A stretch of 6,089 bases of DNA from the NCBI GenBank assembly GCA_022842065.1, contig JALHQH010000105.1, forward strand, positions 1 through 6,089, read 5' to 3'. Below are positions 1 through 4,812 of the stretch, in pieces. The notes beneath the pieces were generated by a model. The model ran no database searches. It worked only from the letters and a program-made list of their open reading frames with translations, and was not told the DNA's origin. Source of the DNA: Caldilineaceae bacterium (GTDB lineage Bacteria > Chloroflexota > Anaerolineae > Caldilineales > Caldilineaceae). Position 1 is the stretch's first letter, and every line of letters begins with the position of its first letter. The position numbers and the translations under genes are program-made.

Positions 1-47
1 GCGGATTTAGGAAACGCGGATCCTCGATCCGCGTTTCCTAAATCCGC
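1..47. repeat. Long palindromic hairpin at the left edge
   Basis: Bases 1-22 and 26-47 are perfect reverse complements around a 3-base loop (23-25), so the arms are at least 22 bp. The element may continue past the window edge. The hexamer gcggat occurs at 1-6 and 16-21 on the left arm and as atccgc at 27-32 and 42-47 on the right, giving four copies in mirrored pairs. From memory, palindromes built from 'atccgcgt' words are common between genes in Chloroflexota and some other phyla. I infer that this is a dispersed palindromic repeat that could also end transcripts, although no T-run follows it. The hairpin itself is certain; its family and role are inferred. Confidence 0.85.
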
Positions 48-78
48 GTCTATACCCCGCTACCTCATCTAATTGCCA

Positions 79-195
79 TTAACTCGATGCGCTGGTATAC
101 CGGTGCAAGCTCAGTTGAAAGAGGCCCGACGCGCCGACAAAGAGCACAACGGCGAGGATCAGCCCAGCCGCAAAGAGTGGTCGTCGGCTGAGCAC
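79..195 (-). CDS. Possible 38-residue single-helix membrane protein, or remnant of a gene 3' end
   Basis: On the minus strand an open frame runs from just after an in-frame TAA (238-240) to a TAA stop at 79-81. The only plausible start is a GTG at 193-195, giving 38 residues. It begins with a positively charged LSRRP stretch, continues with about 20 hydrophobic residues (LFAAGLILAVVLFVGASGLF) and ends in a short polar tail. This is the shape of a small tail-anchored or single-pass membrane peptide. The frame upstream of the GTG (up to 237) also encodes a basic stretch, so this could instead be the decayed 3' end of a larger gene. There is no Shine-Dalgarno sequence. It lies just downstream of the LysR gene on the same strand and just before the hairpin at 1-47. 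The rest of 48-297 shows no recognisable gene. I do not recognise the protein. Confidence 0.25.
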   Translation of the reverse strand: MLSRRPLFAAGLILAVVLFVGASGLFQLSLHRYTSASS

Positions 196-297
196 AACGC
201 GCCATCGGTCGCGAAGGTGTCGAGTAACTTGTGCAGATTATTCGTTTGACCGGTGTCCAGGTAATTTATCAGACGCAGAATTAATAGAGGGCTGCTG

Positions 298-1218
298 TCA
301 CGCCTGCAATGAGGCGTGCGTTTCATCAACTTCGCCTAACAGCGTGCGCGTCATCGCCAAAAACGCAGCAAGCGCCGGTGAGATCCACTTGTCTCTGTGC
401 CAGGCCAGTTGGGTGACCATGTTAAACGTCAGTCCAGCCACCGGCAGTGCCACGAGCCGTTCTGCCGTCACTTCCTGCTGCACCACCACCCAGGGCAAAA
501 CCGCGATCCCCATGCCGGTCAGCGCACATTGTTTGATCGCCTCGACACTATGAAATTCTAACACATTGGCCGGCGTAATGTTGGCGGTACGCAGCACGCG
601 TTCAAAGGCTAAACGATACGGACAGTTGGCTTCGGTCAGCAACAAGGTTTCGCCCCGAAACTCTGCTGGTGAAATCAGGCGTTCCTTGCTCAAACGATGG
701 TGGGGGTGGGCCACCACCAGGATCGGTTCCTGATATAACGGCTGTACGATCAGCTGTGGTGCCTGATAGGGTTCGTTTAAGATCAGCGCGGCATCCGCCA
801 TGCCGTCACCGAGCAGTTCATCCCAATTTTCGGCGGTGGGCGAGGGGCGAAAGATGATCGCGACCTTGGGATAACAGTGGCGAAACGCTTCGACAACTTG
901 GGGCAGGCGATACGCGCAAAGCGTTTCGGGTGCCCCAATCGTCAAGCTGCCCCTCGGCTCCTGATCACCTGGCACGGCGACCAACGCTTCATCCGCCAAT
1001 GCGAGCAGTTTGTCTGCATAGTGGAGCAGCCGTTGACCGGCCGCGGTCAAGCTGATGCGTCGTCCCAGCCGGTCAAAGAGGGCGACCCCCAACTCTTCTT
1101 CCAGCGTCTGGATCTGTGCTGAAACACTCGACTGGGCGTAGTTGAGCGTGGCAGCAGTACGCGTAAAACTTAATGTTTTGGCCACTTCACGAAAAGTCTG
1201 TAATTGGCGTAGTTCCAT
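298..1218 (-). CDS. LysR-type transcriptional regulator
   Basis: A cytoplasmic DNA-binding regulator of about 306 residues, the usual length for LysR proteins. An N-terminal winged helix-turn-helix occupies about residues 1-60 (MELRQLQTF at the start, then FTRTAATLNYAQSSVSAQI as recognition region and LGVALFDRLGRR as wing). A linker helix follows. The LysR substrate-binding domain runs from about residue 88 (GSLTIGAPETL) to 295, with the usual LLLTEANCPYR and GMGIAVLPW segments. I chose the ATG at 1216-1218 because family members normally begin MELRQL. An ATG three codons upstream (1225-1227) is equally open, and neither has a clear Shine-Dalgarno sequence. It is divergent from the small gene at 1343, with a dyad between them, so autoregulation and control of that gene are likely by analogy. 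The effector ligand cannot be inferred. Confidence 0.93.
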   Translation of the reverse strand: MELRQLQTFREVAKTLSFTRTAATLNYAQSSVSAQIQTLEEELGVALFDRLGRRISLTAAGQRLLHYADKLLALADEALVAVPGDQEPRGSLTIGAPETLCAYRLPQVVEAFRHCYPKVAIIFRPSPTAENWDELLGDGMADAALILNEPYQAPQLIVQPLYQEPILVVAHPHHRLSKERLISPAEFRGETLLLTEANCPYRLAFERVLRTANITPANVLEFHSVEAIKQCALTGMGIAVLPWVVVQQEVTAERLVALPVAGLTFNMVTQLAWHRDKWISPALAAFLAMTRTLLGEVDETHASLQA

Positions 1219-1242
1219 CTGTTCCATCCATCGGCATAGACG

Positions 1243-1281
1243 ATGCTATCTATCGAAAGCATTCGCTTGAAACGATAGCAT
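1243..1281. promoter_or_regulatory. Candidate LysR operator dyad in the divergent intergenic region
   Basis: The octamer atgctatc at 1243-1250 is exactly mirrored by gatagcat at 1274-1281. Arm centres are 31 bp apart, close to three helical turns, so both half-sites would face the same side of the DNA. The left arm covers a weak minus-strand -10 (TAGCAT, 1243-1248) that could serve the LysR gene, and the region between the arms contains the plus-strand -35 box. This fits a LysR tetramer site acting on both divergent genes. A tight T-N11-A LysR box was not established, so the assignment is inferred from position and symmetry. Confidence 0.5.
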
Positions 1282-1295
1282 GTAGGTGATAGTAT
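1267..1295 (+). promoter_or_regulatory. Predicted sigma70-type promoter for the gene at 1343
   Basis: TTGAAA at 1267-1272 matches five of six consensus -35 bases. It is followed after exactly 17 bases by TAGTAT at 1290-1295, which matches four of six -10 bases. A start near 1302 would give a leader of about 40 bases to the ATG at 1343. The -35 box lies between the two arms of the dyad at 1243-1281, so a bound LysR protein could affect polymerase binding directly. Confidence 0.55.
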
Positions 1296-1342
1296 AGAGG
1301 CGACCGAGTAAATTGCCAAATAGAGAGAACGAGAGGAAAACC

Positions 1343-1798
1343 ATGTTACAGGCAATTAGCCGCTGGTACAGAGCAACCGTTGCCCCTGTGCCGCAACCAA
1401 TGGCGCGGGCCGTCTACAGTGCGCATCGACTGTGGGCCAAACGTTACCCCGAATGGCACGCCGCCTTTTTCGATGAACACTTTTTGCGCACCCGGGTCTT
1501 ACAACTGTTGGCGGCAAAAGAATCAATTACACCGCAGGAATTAGCCCAAGCGTGGGTTGCCCAATTTTATGATGGCATCCGCCGCGAGCCGCAACTAGTG
1601 GCCGAACTGACCCCGATCGCCGCCGACTTTCTCTACTTTGTGGCCGGGGAATTGCACTATTTTGCGGAAGAAGCCAAACGGCCCTCGCTCTTGCAGCGGG
1701 CATGGCTGTGGCTGAAAGTAACAAAACAAACACGCACCATTCAGCCACGTTTAACCGCGTTAAGCGCCGATGATTCCTGTCAAGAAGCATCAAGTTGA
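1343..1798 (+). CDS. Uncharacterised 151-residue protein, likely target of the divergent LysR regulator
   Basis: I do not recognise a family. The ATG at 1343 is chosen because a purine-rich Shine-Dalgarno sequence (gagagg, 1331-1336) stands six bases before it; an upstream in-frame TTG at 1313 has none. The protein looks soluble and mostly helical, rich in Trp, Tyr, Phe and Arg. It has no signal peptide, no membrane segment and no obvious catalytic or metal motif. Visible blocks are a basic aromatic N-terminus (about residues 7-36), a helical ITPQELAQAWVAQFYDGI stretch (62-79), a hydrophobic aromatic helix around 92-108, and a Trp/Lys-rich helix (116-128) before a polar tail. It is divergent from the LysR gene across about 120 bp containing a promoter and a dyad, which makes it the most likely regulated neighbour. 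Its function is unknown. Confidence 0.75.
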   Translation: MLQAISRWYRATVAPVPQPMARAVYSAHRLWAKRYPEWHAAFFDEHFLRTRVLQLLAAKESITPQELAQAWVAQFYDGIRREPQLVAELTPIAADFLYFVAGELHYFAEEAKRPSLLQRAWLWLKVTKQTRTIQPRLTALSADDSCQEASS

Positions 1799-1834
1799 TT
1801 CAAAACGGCTTAGCGGCTGGACACGATCGCTTTA

Positions 1835-1880
1835 GTCACGGAGTGACGGCAGATGGTAGCCGCGGGTTTTAACCCTCGGT
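1835..1880. repeat. Degenerate REP-like intergenic element with two small hairpins
   Basis: The first hairpin is perfect: GTCAC (1835-1839), loop GGA, GTGAC (1843-1847). Twelve bases later 1859-1868 pairs with 1871-1880 across a two-base turn, with one C/T mismatch (1863/1876) and one G-T pair (1859/1880). The connecting text 'ggcagatggtagccgcgggttt' resembles a short dispersed repeat class I recall from Chloroflexota and Planctomycetes genomes, in which the second stem is normally perfect. This copy would then be slightly decayed. Family membership is from memory. Confidence 0.45.
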
Positions 1881-1893
1881 ACTAATCTACAAC

Positions 1894-1925
1894 CCACCAT
1901 CTTACCAAAACCACCATCTTACCAA
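1894..1925 (+). repeat. Two-copy tandem repeat with a 17-bp period
   Basis: The 15-mer ccaccatcttaccaa occurs at 1894-1908 and again at 1911-1925, separated by aa. The second copy ends directly before the Shine-Dalgarno sequence of the gene at 1939, so the duplication sits in the presumed 5' leader of that gene. It could be a slippage duplication or a pair of direct binding sites; nothing in the sequence decides between them. Confidence 0.85.
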
Positions 1926-1938
1926 TAGAGGAGCAACC

Positions 1939-2490
1939 ATGCGCACCGCGCTAACTATTACTCAGATCGAAACACTTTTACAGGCCACGATCCCCTTGCT
2001 GGAAAGTGAGCTGCGGGCGCTGCCCGAGCCGTTGACGCGCTGGCGACCGGCCGCGGGCGAATGGTCAAGCAACGAAGTGATCGGCCATCTCATCGAAGCG
2101 GAAGAGCGGGGCTTTGGCGGCCGCATCCGCCGCATCCTAACGCAGCCCGATTACATTTGCGAACCGTGGGATCCCGACCAAGTGGCCTGTGACCGGCGCG
2201 ATAATGAAAAAGCCGCGCCAGCGTTGCTGGCCGAGTTGGCGGCGCGGCGCACGCAAAGTCTTGTGCTGGTACACACACTGACCGTGGATCAACTGCGGTG
2301 CAACGCCGAACATCCTGCCGTGGGCAACCTCAGCGTCAGTGATCTGCTCCACGAATGGGTCTACCATGACCGCAATCACCTCAAGCAGATCATGGGGAAT
2401 TTACAGGCGTGGATCTGGCCAGCAATGGGGAACGCACAGCGGTTTAGCCAAGCAACAGGGCTTCATGCCTCTTCATCAGCACCGATATAA
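1939..2490 (+). CDS. DinB-like (DinB_2 fold) putative metal-dependent enzyme
   Basis: A 183-residue cytoplasmic protein of the DinB/YfiT-like four-helix-bundle superfamily, whose members bind a metal through three histidines. Many act as thiol S-transferases or damage-inducible proteins. Despite the name it is unrelated to the DNA polymerase DinB. Visible signatures are a first helix with LLESEL, the WRPAAGEWSSNEVIGHLIEAE block (35-55) and the C-terminal LHEWVYHDRNHLKQI block (137-151). Probable ligands are His50, His143 and His147. The length fits the family. The ATG at 1939 is preceded by an agaggag Shine-Dalgarno sequence (1927-1933) with five bases of spacing. The last 28 bases overlap the convergent DUF1653 gene. 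No specific substrate can be named. Confidence 0.87.
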   Translation: MRTALTITQIETLLQATIPLLESELRALPEPLTRWRPAAGEWSSNEVIGHLIEAEERGFGGRIRRILTQPDYICEPWDPDQVACDRRDNEKAAPALLAELAARRTQSLVLVHTLTVDQLRCNAEHPAVGNLSVSDLLHEWVYHDRNHLKQIMGNLQAWIWPAMGNAQRFSQATGLHASSSAPI

Positions 2491-2690
2491 CGAAAGCGTG
2501 GCACTTCCACCCCATCGACGATGACGGTCTCTGTAAACATCGCCAAGGGTCGCACCCAGAGATCAAAGTTGCCATACAGGGTACGATAGACGACCAATTC
2601 CTCCTCGGTTTCGCTGTGACGGGCGACGCCGAGGACTTCGTATTCCTTGTTTTTATAGTGCCGGTAACGGCCGGTTCGTAGTGTTGTCAT
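2463..2690 (-). CDS. DUF1653 family small protein
   Basis: A 75-residue protein that carries the whole DUF1653 signature: GRYRHYKNKEYEVLGVARHS near the start, then the EELVVYRTLYG stretch, LWVRPLAMFTE and VPRF. The family is a compact, mostly beta domain that covers nearly the full protein length here. Its biochemical role is not established. I chose the ATG at 2688-2690 because family members begin only a few residues before the GxYRHYK motif. A TTG eight codons upstream (2712-2714) is open but has no Shine-Dalgarno sequence; the ATG itself has only a weak GAG nine bases before it. It converges with the DinB-like gene (28-bp overlap of 3' ends) and diverges from the 370-residue gene, with which it probably shares a symmetric promoter at 2774-2789. 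Confidence 0.9.
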   Translation of the reverse strand: MTTLRTGRYRHYKNKEYEVLGVARHSETEEELVVYRTLYGNFDLWVRPLAMFTETVIVDGVEVPRFRYIGADEEA

Positions 2691-2773
2691 GTTATGCGCT
2701 CGTTTCTGTGGCAAGCGGTTTGAAGAAAAAATATTCGCCCCATAACCCCTGATCGTTCATCATGGCTTGGCTA

Positions 2774-2789
2774 TGCTACAATTATAGCA
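2774..2789. promoter_or_regulatory. Near-palindromic bidirectional extended -10 promoter
   Basis: The 16-mer at 2774-2789 (TGCTACAATTATAGCA) is a palindrome except for one symmetric pair of positions. Read on the plus strand it gives TGC-TACAAT (2774-2782). Read on the minus strand it gives TGC-TATAAT (2789-2781). Both are extended -10 elements (TGn followed by the hexamer), and the minus-strand one is a perfect hexamer. Neither direction has a good -35 at standard spacing, which is typical of extended -10 promoters. Plus-strand transcripts would start near 2790 and reach the 370-residue gene; minus-strand transcripts would start near 2774 and reach the DUF1653 gene. Confidence 0.6.
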
Positions 2790-2835
2790 AAGCATCTGCC
2801 GTTTACCCCGATCCGCCAATAAAGTGAGCGCACCC

Positions 2836-3948
2836 ATGAGTGAATACCAATACTACGAATTCCGCACCATCAACCGCCAACTAACCAAAGCCGAACAAGT
2901 GGCGGTGAACAATCTTTCCAGCCACGGCCACACCACCGCCACCAGTTTCAGCGTTGACTATAGCTGGGGCAACTTCAAACATGATGTGGATACCGTGTTG
3001 GCCCAATATTTCGACAGCGCGTTCTATATCACCAACTGGGGGACCACCGAACTTAAATTCTGTTTCCCCAAAGCGTTGCTCGATCTGCGCACGGTCGAAC
3101 CTTATCTTGTCGACGAGGAAAAGATAACAATTGATACCAAAACGGTCGGCGACCGGCTCATCATTACCTTTGCGCGCCAGGAGGAGGGGCGCGATAGCTG
3201 GGGTGACGACAGCGCAGTCTTGAGCAGCGTCGCTGGCCTCTATGACCAGATCTTGCTGGGAGATCGGCGGGCTTTTTATATCGCCTGGTTGCACGCAGCC
3301 GATGTGGCTGGCGAGTATGCGGATTATTTGACTGAAGAGACGCTGGAGCCACCGGTACCACCTGAGCTGGCCCAATTGACCCCTGACTTGCAGGCCTTCA
3401 GCGACCTCTTTGCGATCGATGAGAATTTGATTGCGGCGGCGGCGCAAGGGCAGAGCCAGCGTGCAGTGTCGCCCGTTGATCTGCGCCAAGCTTTGGCTGC
3501 TTTGCCACATGCGGAGTGTATCGACTTCTTACAGCGCATGTTAGCAGAAGAAGCACATCTCGCCGTCAAGCTGAAGCAACGGCTGGGGTTGCTCCCGAGC
3601 ATTAGCACCGATAACCCGGTCGGCACGCGGACGATTGGTGAACTGATGGCGGCACGTGATCTCATTCAGCAGAAGCAAGCACAAGTGGCAGCCGTTGCGC
3701 ACGAAGCGCAACGCCGCGCCGCGCTGGCTGCGTTAGCCGCCCGTGGTGACGCTGTCTGGCAGGATGTCGAAGCGCTGATTGCCGAACAGAAAAGTGCTGG
3801 TTATGAACAAGTGGCGAAACTGTTAGAACAACTAGGGATGTTAGCGGCGGAACAGGGGCAGACGTTGCGCTTCCAGCAACGACTGGCCGCGATTCGCGCC
3901 AAATATAGCCGCCGGTCGTCGTTGATACGCGCGTTACGGAACCTGTAA
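2836..3948 (+). CDS. Conserved hypothetical protein, 370 residues
   Basis: I recognise the family by its beginning (MSEYQYYEFRTINRQLT, then a YSWGNFKHD segment, a YFDSAFYITNWGT segment, GDRRAFYIAWL and the EPPVPPEL linker), but no function is established to my knowledge. Homologs are widespread in environmental bacteria; I recall them beside SWIM zinc-finger genes, which are not seen here. The N-terminal 150 residues look like a mixed alpha/beta domain. Residues 175-255 are helical, 268-300 are Ala/Gln/Arg-rich and likely coiled coil, and the basic C-terminus (about 306-370) is helical. There is no signal peptide or membrane segment. The ATG at 2836 matches the family start and has a weak gtgag seven bases before it; a GTG at 2824 is the alternative. 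It converges with the toxin gene, with 10 bp between the stops and no visible terminator. Confidence 0.85.
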   Translation: MSEYQYYEFRTINRQLTKAEQVAVNNLSSHGHTTATSFSVDYSWGNFKHDVDTVLAQYFDSAFYITNWGTTELKFCFPKALLDLRTVEPYLVDEEKITIDTKTVGDRLIITFARQEEGRDSWGDDSAVLSSVAGLYDQILLGDRRAFYIAWLHAADVAGEYADYLTEETLEPPVPPELAQLTPDLQAFSDLFAIDENLIAAAAQGQSQRAVSPVDLRQALAALPHAECIDFLQRMLAEEAHLAVKLKQRLGLLPSISTDNPVGTRTIGELMAARDLIQQKQAQVAAVAHEAQRRAALAALAARGDAVWQDVEALIAEQKSAGYEQVAKLLEQLGMLAAEQGQTLRFQQRLAAIRAKYSRRSSLIRALRNL

Positions 3949-3958
3949 TCACCTAGAT

Positions 3959-4396
3959 TCATGGCAAACTTGCGGGGAATCGATCTAGCCCAAGTGCTTG
4001 CGCGGCGCGCCACAATGGTTGATCATATGTGGCAAAGATAATTTGCTCACCCAACATGCCGCGCCAAAGATAGGCAGATGCCAGGTGAAGGGCATCATAG
4101 GCTCGCAGTTCATATGTCCAGGCAAAGGTTGATGCTTGGGTTAGGAGCGGCTGATTCACCTGCACCTGTACAAGGGTTGGCCAATCGGCGACGAAATCAT
4201 TCAAAACGCGTTGTGCTACCTTATGGGTAAGGCTTTTCATACGGACAAGTTTGGCTAAGGTCGCGGCGATCTCGACATAACAGATTGGTGCTGTCCCCGA
4301 TGCGGTCGCTTGTTTCACCAGCGCCTTAACATCCGCTGTGCCAACTTCGCGGACATATTGTTTGATTAAAGCGCTGGTATCCCAGTAAACAATCAT
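3959..4396 (-). CDS. vapC: PIN-domain toxin ribonuclease, VapC type
   Basis: A 145-residue PIN-domain protein, the usual size for VapC toxins, which cleave RNA (often tRNA or rRNA) using metal ions held by four acidic residues. Those residues are visible: Asp6 in YWDTSAL, Glu42 in CYVEIAATLAKL, Asp101 in RAYDALHLASA and Asp125 in FATYDQPLWRAA. The active site therefore appears intact. The ATG at 4394-4396 overlaps the antitoxin stop as ATGA, which suggests translational coupling, and a GGAGG lies seven bases before it. It is the distal gene of the toxin-antitoxin operon and ends 10 bp from the convergent 370-residue gene. Its specific RNA target cannot be read from the sequence. Confidence 0.92.
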   Translation of the reverse strand: MIVYWDTSALIKQYVREVGTADVKALVKQATASGTAPICYVEIAATLAKLVRMKSLTHKVAQRVLNDFVADWPTLVQVQVNQPLLTQASTFAWTYELRAYDALHLASAYLWRGMLGEQIIFATYDQPLWRAAQALGLDRFPASLP

Positions 4397-4698
4397 CCAC
4401 GTTCCTCCAACACGACTTCCGCTGCCGTTTTAGACGCATTCGATGCCAAAGTAGGCTGCGGTTCGGCGCTTGTTGGCTGATAAGGTTCGCCGTTCCATGA
4501 CAGCAAACCGGCGGCGGCTAACTCTTGCAGGCGAGCTTCCAGTGACTTTTGCACTGGCACTAATTGCCCGATCGGTTCGCCATGCTCAGTGATGGTCAGT
4601 GTTGCACCTGCTTTGACTTGCTTTAAATAGGCGCTCAGATTATTTTTGAATTCACGAATGCCTACTTGCTGATTTGGATTAACGGATTGAATGCTCAT
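4393..4698 (-). CDS. Phd/YefM-type antitoxin of the PIN toxin
   Basis: A 101-residue antitoxin. Residues 12-50 carry the Phd/YefM DNA-binding domain: VGIREFKNNLSAYLKQVKAG followed by TLTITEHGEPIGQLVP. The remaining half is a charged helix (52-63), then a probably disordered tail rich in Pro, Ser and Ala, with Trp68 and Tyr73 as likely toxin-contact residues. In this family the tail wraps and blocks the toxin while the N-terminal dimer represses the operon. The ATG at 4696-4698 is chosen because a strong gaggagg Shine-Dalgarno sequence lies five bases upstream; an upstream GTG at 4717-4719 would bury that site in the coding region. Its stop overlaps the toxin start by four bases. Promoter and palindrome lie immediately upstream (4720-4749). 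Confidence 0.92.
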   Translation of the reverse strand: MSIQSVNPNQQVGIREFKNNLSAYLKQVKAGATLTITEHGEPIGQLVPVQKSLEARLQELAAAGLLSWNGEPYQPTSAEPQPTLASNASKTAAEVVLEERG

Positions 4699-4719
4699 CA
4701 ATGCCTCCTCTTGGGGCAC

Positions 4720-4748
4720 ATTGTATCATTTGTGGCCACATTCTACAA
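4720..4748 (-). promoter_or_regulatory. Predicted promoter of the toxin-antitoxin operon
   Basis: Read on the minus strand, TTGTAG (4748-4743) and TACAAT (4725-4720) form a -35/-10 pair with exactly 17 bases between them. The -10 matches five of six consensus bases; the -35 matches only the first three. A start near 4713 would leave a very short leader that includes the strong Shine-Dalgarno sequence of the antitoxin. The spacer contains the palindrome at 4731-4740. Confidence 0.5.
4731..4740. promoter_or_regulatory. Candidate antitoxin operator palindrome
   Basis: TGTGGCCACA is a perfect 10-bp palindrome lying wholly inside the -35/-10 spacer of the predicted toxin-antitoxin promoter. It is flanked almost symmetrically by attgta (4720-4725) and tacaat (4744-4749), which are reverse complements of each other and centred one base away. 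Phd/YefM antitoxins repress their own operons by binding such palindromes. Binding here would block polymerase. This is inferred from symmetry and position. Confidence 0.5.
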
Positions 4749-4812
4749 TTAGTTCACGACGTACGCAGTGGAATGGCTAACCAAAGCGCATCAGCGATGC
4801 ATCAGCTATTCA

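Noticed and set aside
1313..1342. Upstream TTG start that would lengthen the 151-residue protein by ten residues
   Set aside because: No Shine-Dalgarno sequence; the ATG at 1343 has gagagg at proper distance, and the extension would consume that site.
1939..2490. DNA polymerase IV (also called DinB)
   Set aside because: The protein is 183 residues with the three-histidine DinB_2 pattern; it lacks polymerase size and motifs. The shared name is historical.
2881..3510. 209-residue open frame on the minus strand
   Set aside because: It lies wholly inside the conserved 370-residue gene on the plus strand, has no recognisable motifs, and reads as a reverse shadow.
3953..3988. Possible terminator from the inverted repeat ctagat/atctag between the 370-residue gene and the toxin gene
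   Set aside because: Only six paired bases with a loop of 24 and no T-run; most of it is toxin coding sequence.
4699..4719. GTG start seven codons upstream of the antitoxin ATG
   Set aside because: It would place the strong gaggagg site inside the coding region and lacks its own ribosome site.
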